Below are positions 17,901 to 24,993 of a stretch of 51,556 nucleotides of DNA, in pieces. The DNA comes from Sphingobacteriia bacterium (GTDB taxonomy: Bacteria; Bacteroidota; Bacteroidia; Bacteroidales; 4484-276): the NCBI GenBank assembly GCA_009930115.1, contig RZYY01000005.1:1-51556 (forward strand), read 5' to 3'. The notes beneath the pieces are model-generated. The model saw only the letters and a list, made by a program, of their open reading frames with translations. It was not told where the DNA came from and searched no databases. How positions within the stretch are numbered: position 1 is the first letter of the stretch; each line of letters begins with the position of its first letter. A program made the translations under genes and the position numbers.

Positions 17901-18894
17901 TGGCAATCTGGTTGGCCTGTTCTATCACTTCACTGAAGTTGGTAACAATCTGATTGATGGCAATAGCCAGTATATCCTTTTCGCTTTGCTGAGTTGCTTT
18001 TTGTAAAAAATTTCCTTCAGCGATGGCGGAAGCAACTTCAGTTTTTTGTTTAAGACTGCTTTGCAATGCCAGGAATGACTGCTGAAGTTTGCCAATCTCG
18101 TCGGTAGTTTCAGGTTGAATGTCGGTCGAAAGGTCGCCCAGTGCCAGGCTCTTAAGGTTTTCCACAACTTTCATCACGGGTTTTGAAATGGTGGAGGAAA
18201 TATAACTTGAAGTAATAAAGGTGATAACGCCCAACGAAATGGAAATGAGTAAAATACTGATTAACAGAAGCCTGATGACAAAGTTGTTGAGATCGTTAAT
18301 GGCAGTGGCAAAGCGGATTTCCATCAATGACATCTCGTACTTGGCCTGTTCAAGTTTTTCAAAGACTTCTTTTTCGTCGGGGTGTTCGAGAAACTCTATG
18401 ATTGAAGATTTTACAAGACGCCCGTTTCTGTATGCCTCGTCAGCTACTGCCAAAGCGTCATTCATCTGCGGATTGTTGATGCGAATGGTAAGGCCGATCC
18501 TGCTGGCTAAAAGCCGGGCAATTTTTCTGTCATGATTAATAGTCGGGCCATAATTTTCAAGTAAAACATCCACGAACTGGTCAAAGGTTTTTTGTTCGAG
18601 CATTTCCTTCGATTTACTGAAAACAAATGCAATTTGAGCTGCCGAGTCGAGATGATGGTAGGCCCGCTGGAGGGTATTTTCGTTTTTATCGTAAAGATAT
18701 TCGTAAAACAATTGTACTCCGCTTCGATAGTTCACGTCATGAATTCTTTGTTCGGTAAGCACAAGTGTCAACACCCTGGTTGTGCGTAATAGATAATAAG
18801 ATGCAAAACCAATCAGGAAAATGCTTAGCAGTGCCACAGAGGTCATAGTATTAAGCCTGCTTCTGATTCTAAGGTTCAAAAACCATTTTTTCAT
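14923..18894 (-). CDS. Hybrid sensor histidine kinase, HAMP-GAF-HisKA-HATPase-REC-REC-REC
   Basis: A 1323-aa inner membrane kinase. TM1 is at about 19-36, then a helical periplasmic sensor domain (about 40-205), TM2 (about 206-229), and HAMP-type helices (about 232-360, probably two units, both with a D-E-[IL]-G-K pattern). A GAF domain covers about 380-525. A glutamine/glutamate-rich coiled coil (about 530-625) contains a 28-residue duplication. HisKA has the phosphoacceptor His637 (MSHELRTPLN). The HATPase lies at about 740-865, with DTGIGIP and GGTGLGL. Three receivers carry Asp985, Asp1107 and Asp1254; the middle one reads IIIKG where TKP is usual. It has the layout of a hub kinase. It is followed by overlapping cheR and then cheB, and preceded 24 bp upstream by a second hybrid kinase. 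Confidence 0.9.
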   Translation of the reverse strand: MKKWFLNLRIRSRLNTMTSVALLSIFLIGFASYYLLRTTRVLTLVLTEQRIHDVNYRSGVQLFYEYLYDKNENTLQRAYHHLDSAAQIAFVFSKSKEMLEQKTFDQFVDVLLENYGPTINHDRKIARLLASRIGLTIRINNPQMNDALAVADEAYRNGRLVKSSIIEFLEHPDEKEVFEKLEQAKYEMSLMEIRFATAINDLNNFVIRLLLISILLISISLGVITFITSSYISSTISKPVMKVVENLKSLALGDLSTDIQPETTDEIGKLQQSFLALQSSLKQKTEVASAIAEGNFLQKATQQSEKDILAIAINQIVTNFSEVIEQANQIARGNLETSITMRSAKDELGKSLITMTSELKKSNEDKQRQLWIKNNQTDINDLLRGEQEVTDLSRKIISKICHILGAKVGAIYLKDENGIYKLTGSYAFTHRKNIKSDYSAGEGIIGQAALEKQPIIVSQLPDDYVAISSGLGEAPPRNLIVVPCIFNEEVIAIIELGSFETFTDNQLSFISIISETIAIGLHTSRSRTELEKLLTKTQQQAEELQVQQEELRQANEELQEQTVALKESEQQLQTQQEELRVTNEELQERTHAIEKQRDDIRKKNEILRQAQLEIEQKARDLEMASRYKSEFLANMSHELRTPLNSILVLSQVLSNNKNGNLNEKQIQSAKTIYSSGASLLSLINEILDLSKIESGKLQINIEKISITNFSNEIKEIFAPLALEKGLDFTVNIPNNTPLTIHNDNQRLQQIIRNLLANAIKFTNQGSVNLNILKSNPADKNRPKKISDKDAIVFEVADTGIGIPQAQQEVIFQAFTQADGTTSRKYGGTGLGLTISRNLAHLLGGEITLESEPNKGTIFRLWLPLTIEKTEHHTPDSIPEKTESLKTQTTNNKKEETVITKTLSAANPQNHTAPNMQNNLTDGFKDDRTVINKGDKFILVIEDDHNFAKILYDLAHEKGFKCLIAPNGETGLHYADYYKPDAIILDIGLPGIDGWQVMDRLKDNPETRHIPVHFMSGKDKSIEALKMGAIGYLTKPISLEDLEEAFSKIEAYISKPFKKLLVVEDDDNMRKAIVELIDDKDISITSVPTGNQAIDQLRKNDFDCIILDLGLKDMPGDELLKIIGKKGETSYIPVIIYTGKELSREDEERLLQYSDRIIIKGVRSPERLLAETTLFLHRVESSLPEEKQKMLRMTHSKEDIMKDKKILIVDDDMRNVFALSSLLEEKGLKIEVGRNGKEGLAKLEQFPDINLVLMDIMMPEMDGYEAIRRIRKNPKTNKMPVIALTAKAMQGDRDKCIEAGANDYLTKPVDTAKLLSLLRVWLYQ
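17130..17297 (-). repeat. Imperfect 84-bp tandem duplication encoding a 28-residue coiled-coil unit
   Basis: Two adjacent 84-bp units (17130-17213 and 17214-17297) lie inside the hybrid kinase gene and encode about residues 534-561 and 562-589. QQEELR and NEELQE recur at exactly 28 residues (547 and 575; 555 and 583). Twenty-eight residues is four heptads, so the duplication keeps coiled-coil phase. Confidence 0.8.
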
Positions 18895-18918
18895 AATTTT
18901 CCGGTTTAGAAAATGTGT

Positions 18919-21348
18919 TTATTCTGCCAGGTTAAAAATTCGGAGTATTTCGATAATGCTTTTCAAAGCTATGGGTTTTGTGATATATTCGTCCATGCCG
19001 GCGGCAAGACATTTATCGCGGTCACCTTTCATGGCATGGGCAGTTAAAGCAATGATAGGTGTGTGTTTTCCCAGGTTCTTTTCTCTTTCTCTTATGATTC
19101 TTGTCGCTTCAAAACCATCCATTTCCGGCATTTGGACATCCATAAAGATGATATCAAAATTTTCTGAAGTTGTGAGATCTGTTGCTTCTTTTCCATTTGA
19201 TGCTGTGGTAATTACCAGTCCAATATTGGAAAGTATTGCTGATATCATTTTCTGATTGATGAGATTATCCTCAGCAAGCAAAGCAAGCAATGGAGTTTTA
19301 AGAAGCTGAACTCCCTTTTTACTGATGCCTGAGTCGCCGGTAGTTTTTTCGGGAATGCCTGAAATCAGGTCGTTGAGCACTCTGATCAGGTCATTTTGAA
19401 ATATTGGTTTGACCAGATATTTATTAATGCCAAGTTTTAACAACTTATCGCGACTGATGGTAACATCGTCAGAGGAAAGCAAAACTATTTTTGGCAGAGG
19501 TTTGATGGTTTTGGACGAGTTAATTGATTTGACTGACTCCAATCCGTCCATTTCGGGCATATGAAAGTCGATGAGCATAATGTCGAATGGTGCTTGTTTT
19601 TCGATGGCGGTGTGTAGTTTACCGGCAGCTTCTTTCCCGCCTGAAGCCTCGTCATATCTGATTTGGTGGTGTTGAAGGAATCCTTTAATTATGTTTCGGT
19701 TGGTTGGATTATCATCAACTACAAGAACCTTCTTTTTTAACACTTCAGGATTCAGGTATGCAGCAGTCTTTGGGGCAGTGTCATCCGCTTTTTCGAGCCA
19801 GACATTGAAAGTGAACCGGCTTCCTTTTTTATGCTCACTTGTAACCGTAATATCGCCATTCATCATTTCCACAAGGCTTTTAGAAATAGCCAGACCAAGC
19901 CCTGTTCCGCCAAATTTTCTGGAAGTGGAGCTGTCGCCCTGGCTGAAAAGCTTGAATAGGTTTCCCATTTGGGTTTTTGGGATGCCAATTCCGGTATCTT
20001 TTACACTGAATTCCAGTTCAACTTTATTGTCAACAGTCTGAAGTTGTTGAACCTGGATCAGAATTTCTCCATTTTCAGTGAATTTTACTGCATTACCGGC
20101 AATATTGAATAGCACCTGCCTCAATCTGACAGGATCGCCTTTGAAATGATCGCGTGTACCACGCGAAATATCAAGGATGAGTTCAATATTTTTTTGTGCT
20201 GCTTTTGCTGCAAGCGGGCGTGTAATTTTTTCGATCATCTCGCGCAAGGAAAAGTCAACATGATCGAGTTCGAATTTGCGGGCTTCAATTTTTGAAAGAT
20301 CAAGAATATCATTGATAATGTCGAGCAAAGATTCTCCGGATATTTTGATGGCTTCAATCCGCTCTTTCAGTTCGGTTTCGTGTTCGCTCATGAGCAGAAG
20401 TTCTGCCATTCCAATAATGCCATTCAGAGGGGTTCTTATTTCGTGACTCATATTGGCCAGAAACTGGCTTTTTGCATTGCTTGCCTGTTCGGCCATTTTT
20501 TTTGCATTAAGCATTTCTATTTCAGCTACTTTTCGGGCTGTAATATCACTGATAAAAGTCAGCAGTGCCTGCTCTCCATCCCATTGAATGGGAACTGCGT
20601 TTATTTCGGCCCATTTTTGTGATTCTTCGCCGTCAATGATTTTTACTGTTAATCGGTGGTTAATGATTTTTTTATCATTTGGATTGTTGAATTTTTGCTG
20701 AATGGTTTCCCAGAAACCTGGATGGATAAATTCAGAAAGTTGTCGTTGTTTTATGTTTGTTTTTTTACCTAAAAGAATTTCACTAGTTTTTGGATTGTGA
20801 AACAGGATGATGCCGTCGCGCATAACAAAAATTCCTTCATTCACATTCTGAAAAATGTCGCGGTATTTTTGTTCGCTGTTACCAAGGCTTTCCTGCGATT
20901 TTAAAAGCTCGGATATTGTCCGTTCAAGTTTGATTGTAAGCTCTTCAAGCGCATTTTTTTGTTTGTGGAGGTCAATGAATACATTTACCTTGCTTTGAAG
21001 AATTTCTGGTTCAATGGGTTTAAAAAGATAGTCAACTGCACCGGTATCATAACCTCTGAAAATATGTTTTTTTTCTTTGCTGATAGCGGTGATAAATATG
21101 ATGGGGATGTGCTTGGTTTTGTGCGAACTTCGCATGAGCTGTGCTGTTTCAAAACCATCCATTCCGGGCATCTGCACATCCAGGAGAACAAGAGCAAAAT
21201 CATAATCAAACATCAGTGCCAGTGCTTCATTTCCTGAAAGAGCCTTTATCAGGTTTATTTCAGGTGAATCAAGCACCTGTTCGATAGCCAGAAGATTTTC
21301 TGCTTTATCGTCAACTGCAAGAATGTTTATTTTTTTTGTTTCAGACAT
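18919..21348 (-). CDS. Soluble hybrid histidine kinase, REC-PAS-HisKA-HATPase-REC-REC
   Basis: A cytoplasmic kinase of 809 aa with no membrane helix. The domains in order are receiver (about 6-125, Asp57, FKP lysine), a short helix, PAS (about 160-275), HisKA with His302 (MSHEIRTPLN), HATPase (about 405-520, with DTGIGIP and GGTGLGL), receiver (about 540-660, Asp594) and receiver (about 688-805, Asp737, ITKP). The N-terminal receiver suggests input from another kinase and the two C-terminal receivers suggest onward relay; no HPt protein is in the window. It lies 24 bp upstream of the membrane hybrid kinase, in one operon with it, cheR, cheB and the GNAT gene. The udk gene ends 77 bp further upstream and could share the transcript. 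Confidence 0.9.
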   Translation of the reverse strand: MSETKKINILAVDDKAENLLAIEQVLDSPEINLIKALSGNEALALMFDYDFALVLLDVQMPGMDGFETAQLMRSSHKTKHIPIIFITAISKEKKHIFRGYDTGAVDYLFKPIEPEILQSKVNVFIDLHKQKNALEELTIKLERTISELLKSQESLGNSEQKYRDIFQNVNEGIFVMRDGIILFHNPKTSEILLGKKTNIKQRQLSEFIHPGFWETIQQKFNNPNDKKIINHRLTVKIIDGEESQKWAEINAVPIQWDGEQALLTFISDITARKVAEIEMLNAKKMAEQASNAKSQFLANMSHEIRTPLNGIIGMAELLLMSEHETELKERIEAIKISGESLLDIINDILDLSKIEARKFELDHVDFSLREMIEKITRPLAAKAAQKNIELILDISRGTRDHFKGDPVRLRQVLFNIAGNAVKFTENGEILIQVQQLQTVDNKVELEFSVKDTGIGIPKTQMGNLFKLFSQGDSSTSRKFGGTGLGLAISKSLVEMMNGDITVTSEHKKGSRFTFNVWLEKADDTAPKTAAYLNPEVLKKKVLVVDDNPTNRNIIKGFLQHHQIRYDEASGGKEAAGKLHTAIEKQAPFDIMLIDFHMPEMDGLESVKSINSSKTIKPLPKIVLLSSDDVTISRDKLLKLGINKYLVKPIFQNDLIRVLNDLISGIPEKTTGDSGISKKGVQLLKTPLLALLAEDNLINQKMISAILSNIGLVITTASNGKEATDLTTSENFDIIFMDVQMPEMDGFEATRIIREREKNLGKHTPIIALTAHAMKGDRDKCLAAGMDEYITKPIALKSIIEILRIFNLAE

Positions 21349-21425
21349 ATTTTTAATGCTAAAATACTTTTTTCAGGCAGATCACTAAATCCTATATGTT
21401 TTATTCCTACTGTTTCATTGTTTTA

Positions 21426-22037
21426 TTACTCTCCAAGTTTCATTTTGATGCGGGAGGTAAGAATATCAATAGCAACACTGTTGGCACCTCCCTGCGGAAC
21501 AATAATGTCGGCATAACGCTTGGTTGGCTCAATGAATTGCAAATGCATTGGTTTGACAAAGGTTTCGTAATGCTGCAATACATCCTGTATTGATCGTCCC
21601 CGTTCAATCAGATCACGTCTTATGATCCGTATCAGACGGTCGTCAGCATCTGCATCAACAAATATTTTTACGTTGAATTTATTACGAAGTCTTGCATTGG
21701 TAAGGATCAAAATGCCCTCTACTATAGTTACTTTTGTGGGGTGTAAGGTTACAGTTTCGGGAGAGCGGGCACAGGTAACATAAGAGTATATTGGTCGTGC
21801 AATTGGTTCACCAGTGATAAGCTTATCAATGTGCTTATTGAGTAATTCAAATTCAATGGAAGCCGGATGATCGAAATTAATGCGTTTTTTGTCTTCGTCC
21901 GAAAGGTGTCCGTTATCTTTATAATAAGCATCCTGCGAAATAACAGATACTGAATTTTTGGGAAGACCTTTGATAATATTCTTCACTACTGTTGTTTTGC
22001 CTGATCCTGAACCGCCTGCAATGCCAATAATAAACAT
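21426..22037 (-). CDS. udk: Uridine kinase
   Basis: Phosphorylates uridine and cytidine with ATP or GTP in pyrimidine salvage. The P-loop is IAGGSGSGKTT (near residue 6). Further family landmarks are ISQDAYYKD, NFDHPASIEF, VEGILIL and VDADADDRLIRIIRRD, with GRS after it. At 203 aa it has the usual length. A -7 element lies 16 bp upstream of the ATG. The signalling genes downstream are on the same strand, but a functional link is not evident. Confidence 0.95.
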   Translation of the reverse strand: MFIIGIAGGSGSGKTTVVKNIIKGLPKNSVSVISQDAYYKDNGHLSDEDKKRINFDHPASIEFELLNKHIDKLITGEPIARPIYSYVTCARSPETVTLHPTKVTIVEGILILTNARLRNKFNVKIFVDADADDRLIRIIRRDLIERGRSIQDVLQHYETFVKPMHLQFIEPTKRYADIIVPQGGANSVAIDILTSRIKMKLGE

Positions 22038-22053
22038 AAATGGTTTTTTGGTT

Positions 22054-22061
22054 CAAAAGTA
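22054..22061 (-). promoter_or_regulatory. -7 promoter element of udk
   Basis: TACTTTTG on the minus strand, 16 bp before the udk start, fits TAnnTTTG. No clear -33 element is seen. Confidence 0.6.
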
Positions 22062-22244
22062 AACTTTATCCGGACATGTATTAGCATACCTTCCGCTGTT
22101 TATTTTTTTATCTTTGGAGCATGGTCAGATTTGTCTTTATGAATGGTGAAATTTGATTCTTTTTTTGTTTGAAATCACAATTGTTTTGATTTTTCCAAAT
22201 GGTGCTGCCTTATAAGTTTTTACTTTAAAATTTTTTACATTTCG

Positions 22245-22358
22245 ATGCTAAAGCAAGCTGCTGAAAAAGCACCATCTTCGGGGGGCACATTTCGGGTAGC
22301 CTTTAATCACGGTCAGCCAGACGGCGGAGAGAAATCTGAACCCGTTAACCGGGCCTAA
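22245..22358 (+). CDS. Candidate small protein of 37 aa (uncertain)
   Basis: An ATG-started frame in the GC-richer island between udk and the response regulator. It encodes a hydrophilic peptide beginning MLKQAAEKAPSSGGTF and ending EPVNRA, closed by TAA followed directly by TGA. Its composition looks coding, with varied hydrophilic residues and no low-complexity AT-driven codons, unlike the flanks. No signal peptide, known motif or convincing ribosome binding site or promoter is visible. It could equally be a remnant of a larger gene or part of a structured RNA. Confidence 0.25.
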   Translation: MLKQAAEKAPSSGGTFRVAFNHGQPDGGEKSEPVNRA

Positions 22359-22469
22359 TGATTTTTTACCTAAAAAATATCCTTTTGCCAAATTAAAAAC
22401 AATCGGAGTTAACATTGCGGGAGCAGGGTTCGCAGATTAAAAGGATTTCGCAAAAACAGTAATGTTTGA

Positions 22470-23198
22470 TTATTCTTGCCCTTCATCAATGATAAGCTTG
22501 AATCCCGTGCCATGAACATTAACAATTGAAACAGAAGGATCAGGTGAAAGATATTTTCGAAGTCTTGCAACGAAAACATCCATACTCCGTCCTGAGAAGT
22601 AGGTACTTTGTTTCCAGATTTTTCCGGTAGCTTTTTCTCTTTCTACAAGGTTGTTTTTATTTTCCCATAAAAGTTTTAGCAACTCTGCTTCTTTACGGGT
22701 CAGGTATGTTTTTTTATCATTGTAGCTTATCATGAGATTGCCCATATCGAAGGTTGTATTTCCCAATATCACAGTCTGGCTTCCTAAAAATCCGGGAGCA
22801 CCTGCATTGCTGCAACGTTTGAGCACGGCTTTAATTCTCAGGTTTAATTCCTCGGTATTAAATGGTTTGGTAATATAGTCGTCACAACCCAGTTTAAAAC
22901 CTTTCATCACATCTTCCTGAAGTGATTTAGCGGTAAGAAAAATGATGGGGATGTCCTGCCTGATTTCGCGGATTTCTTTAGCCAGGGTAAAACCGTCCAT
23001 TTTTGGCATCATTACATCCAGCACACAAAGATTAAAATTTGTTTTTCCGAATATCTCAAGTGCCTCCTTTCCGTCACGGCATAATTTCGACTGGTATCCC
23101 TGCATGGTGAGATAGTCGCTTAGCAATATTCCAAGATTCAGATCATCTTCGGCTATAAGAATAGAGACGGGTAGGAGATTAGTAATCTGGTTTGTCAT
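22470..23198 (-). CDS. OmpR/PhoB-family response regulator
   Basis: A cytoplasmic transcription factor of 242 aa: a receiver domain (about 11-125, phosphoacceptor Asp61 in LDVMMPKMDG, lysine in ITKPFN) and a winged-helix DNA-binding domain (about 140-237, with the family signature around VFVARLRKYLSPDPSV and GTGFKLI). Its start overlaps the end of the sensor kinase gene by 20 bp, so the two are translationally coupled. OmpR-type regulators bind tandem direct repeats at 10-11 bp spacing. Exactly such an array (TTAAC x4) lies in the promoter region upstream of the kinase gene, and I infer this protein binds it. It resembles Bacteroides RprY in layout. Confidence 0.92.
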   Translation of the reverse strand: MTNQITNLLPVSILIAEDDLNLGILLSDYLTMQGYQSKLCRDGKEALEIFGKTNFNLCVLDVMMPKMDGFTLAKEIREIRQDIPIIFLTAKSLQEDVMKGFKLGCDDYITKPFNTEELNLRIKAVLKRCSNAGAPGFLGSQTVILGNTTFDMGNLMISYNDKKTYLTRKEAELLKLLWENKNNLVEREKATGKIWKQSTYFSGRSMDVFVARLRKYLSPDPSVSIVNVHGTGFKLIIDEGQE

Positions 23199-24486
23199 TT
23201 TTAATAAGGTTTTCTTTAAACGGTAAAAAGATTGTAAATGTGCTTCCTTTTCCGGGCGTGCTGCTTACCTGAATAGTTCCACGGTGTGCTTCAACAATTT
23301 TTTTTACATAATACAATCCAATGCCAAATCCTTTCACGTCATGCAGATTCCCGGTCGGAATGCGATGAAACTGAAGAAAAATTTTGTCGAGGTGTTGTGG
23401 CTCAATTCCGATTCCTTTATCTTCAACCAAAATTGTTACTCCGATGTTGTTGCTTCGGGTTGAGACTATTACCTGTGGGTTCCCCTGTGAGTATTTAATG
23501 GCATTGTCCAACAGATTTTGAAGGGTATTGGTTATATGATGTCTGTCAGCCCAAATTATGACATTCGCTGCATTTAGTCTGGTAATGAGCTCTCCGCCAC
23601 GGTTTTTTACAGGTAGTTCAAATTTGTTGACTACTTCTTGAATTATCTCGTGTGCATTTATTTCTTTAGGTTTAAGGTTAAAATCGCTTCGCTCAAGTCT
23701 GGCTACCTGCAATACATGATCAACCTGATCGCGAAGGCGGTTATTTTCGTCGTGGATAATGCGTGCGTATTGGAGGCATTTGTCTGTTGTGTTCCGGATA
23801 TTTTCGTTCATCAACATTTCGCTGGCAATGGTTATGGTAGCAATGGGCGTTTTAAGTTCGTGAGTCATATTGTTGACAAAGTCATTTTTCATCTCAGAAA
23901 TCTTTTTTTGTTGGAGTAGCAGAGAGATAATGTACCAAAAACCAAGTATTATAACCAGCGTGAAAAGTGCCGACATGATAAGGTTTCCTTGCATCTGATG
24001 AAGAATGAAACGCTGCTGAGAGGGATAATAAACAGCCAGCATAAACTGATCTTCCTGATAAACACATGATACTGGAGATTTATGGGGTGATGTGAGGATT
24101 TCGAATTCTGAATCCCGGCAATTACACAGCAAAAGCTCATTGGTAGCTATTTCGTAAATCCCGTAATAAAGATCCTTCCCCGGTATAGTGTTGCTGAATT
24201 CAACCATGATCATAGAATCTACCAGAGCTGCATCCAGCGACTGCATGAATTGCTTGTGATACGAGAGACTTTCCATTTTTTTTGGACAATCCCGACTGGT
24301 AAGCTGAGTGCCTTGCAGGATCATGATTTGGTTAACAACCCGTTTCATTCCAACCTGAATGTTCTGATCGAGCAGTTCATGACGTAATCTGATGGCATTG
24401 CTTACCCACAGCAACTGAGTTACTATTACACCGATTAAAGCAAAAGAAGTTAATAGGATAACTATGCTGATTTTTTTCTTTTTCAT
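23179..24486 (-). CDS. Membrane sensor histidine kinase with cysteine-containing periplasmic domain
   Basis: The partner kinase of the OmpR-type regulator, 435 aa. TM1 is at about 7-29, the periplasmic sensor at about 30-166, and TM2 at about 167-190. HisKA has His209 (MTHELKTPIATI), and the HATPase covers about 310-425 (DKGIGIEP, GFGIGLYYVKK). There is no HAMP domain. The sensor holds four cysteines (Cys67, Cys121, Cys123, Cys141), including a C-N-C pair, which could form disulfides or bind metal. The -7 element TACTTTTG ends only 4 bp before the start codon, so the message may be leaderless. The gene is divergent from a small secreted cysteine-rich protein. Confidence 0.92.
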   Translation of the reverse strand: MKKKKISIVILLTSFALIGVIVTQLLWVSNAIRLRHELLDQNIQVGMKRVVNQIMILQGTQLTSRDCPKKMESLSYHKQFMQSLDAALVDSMIMVEFSNTIPGKDLYYGIYEIATNELLLCNCRDSEFEILTSPHKSPVSCVYQEDQFMLAVYYPSQQRFILHQMQGNLIMSALFTLVIILGFWYIISLLLQQKKISEMKNDFVNNMTHELKTPIATITIASEMLMNENIRNTTDKCLQYARIIHDENNRLRDQVDHVLQVARLERSDFNLKPKEINAHEIIQEVVNKFELPVKNRGGELITRLNAANVIIWADRHHITNTLQNLLDNAIKYSQGNPQVIVSTRSNNIGVTILVEDKGIGIEPQHLDKIFLQFHRIPTGNLHDVKGFGIGLYYVKKIVEAHRGTIQVSSTPGKGSTFTIFLPFKENLIKNDKPDY

Positions 24487-24490
24487 AGGT

Positions 24491-24498
24491 CAAAAGTA
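24491..24498 (-). promoter_or_regulatory. -7 promoter element of the sensor kinase-regulator operon
   Basis: TACTTTTG on the minus strand fits TAnnTTTG. It ends 4 bp before the kinase ATG at 24486, which predicts a leaderless or nearly leaderless transcript. Confidence 0.5.
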
Positions 24499-24526
24499 AG
24501 TTGAGAATTTGTGGTCGGATGCACTT

Positions 24527-24563
24527 TTAACAAATCATTAACAGTATTTAACGAGTCGTTAAC
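24527..24563 (+). promoter_or_regulatory. Four TTAAC direct repeats, probable OmpR-family operator
   Basis: TTAAC occurs at 24527, 24538, 24548 and 24559, with start-to-start spacings of 11, 10 and 11 bp, so all four lie on one face of the helix. This is the layout of PhoB/OmpR-type operators. The array lies between the divergent promoters. Its right end is 2 bp from a TTG (24566-24568) that could be the -33 element of the cysteine-rich protein gene. Its left end lies just upstream of where the -33 region of the kinase operon should be. It may therefore control both. Confidence 0.65.
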
Positions 24564-24565
24564 AA

Positions 24566-24592
24566 TTGCAGGATTACCGCCCTGTATCTTTG
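24566..24592 (+). promoter_or_regulatory. Promoter of the cysteine-rich protein gene
   Basis: A TTG (24566-24568) and the -7 element TATCTTTG (24585-24592, fits TAnnTTTG) are separated by 16 bp, close to the usual 17-23. The -7 element lies 41 bp before the ATG at 24634. Confidence 0.6.
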
Positions 24593-24633
24593 CCGCATTA
24601 ATTATTTATTGAAAATTATAAAACATCAAAATC

Positions 24634-24993
24634 ATGAAAAAATTAGTATTATTATTCAGCCTGGCTTTTGCAATTGCAGCAGCTTTTTTTGTAGTAACCA
24701 AAACTCAGTATGCGAATACCACTGGAAGTGAACTGGCTTTTTTTGCTGACGATGCAATAGATGCTTACACTTTCAACGATGATGAACCTAAAAAAGCCGA
24801 AGCAAAAAAAGGAACCAGCAATTCAAAATGCCCTTCATCAGCCAACTGCGATAAAACCAAGTGTGCAGGCAAATCCGATGCAGGTGTGAAAAATGATTGC
24901 TGTACAGATAAAAACAAAACAACGACAGGCAATCCAGGAAAATCGGTATGCTGCTCAAAAGAAAAAGCAATACAAGAAACGGATAAAAAATAA
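24634..24993 (+). CDS. Small secreted cysteine-rich protein, unknown function
   Basis: A 119-aa protein with an N-terminal hydrophobic signal (about 3-21, MKK then LVLLFSLAFAIAAAFF). An acidic segment (about 35-52) and a lysine-rich linker follow. The C-terminal half has seven cysteines as single residues and pairs (KCP, NCD, KCAG, DCC, VCC) in a Lys/Asp/Asn/Ser/Thr background. It has no lipobox. The pattern would suit metal binding or disulfides in the periplasm; I do not recognise the family. A distant relation to the small secreted NVEALA-type peptides of Bacteroidota is possible but the motif is not there. It is divergent from a two-component system whose sensor also carries cysteines, and a strong terminator follows it. 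Confidence 0.75.
   Translation: MKKLVLLFSLAFAIAAAFFVVTKTQYANTTGSELAFFADDAIDAYTFNDDEPKKAEAKKGTSNSKCPSSANCDKTKCAGKSDAGVKNDCCTDKNKTTTGNPGKSVCCSKEKAIQETDKK

Larger units (their letters stand above)
22038..22469. other. 432-bp intergenic region with a GC-richer island
   Basis: The region between the response regulator gene and udk is AT-rich except for 22260-22360, which is clearly richer in GC. It contains an 8-bp inverted repeat, ATGGTGCT (22199-22206) with AGCACCAT (22268-22275), and a 37-codon open frame listed separately. I do not recognise a known RNA family here. The udk promoter lies at its left end. Confidence 0.5.

Noticed and set aside
22320-22360. TPP riboswitch-like words (GAGA, ACCCGTT, CCGGG)
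   Set aside because: The CTGAGA and GAACCTGAT core elements are missing and no thiamine gene follows on that strand.
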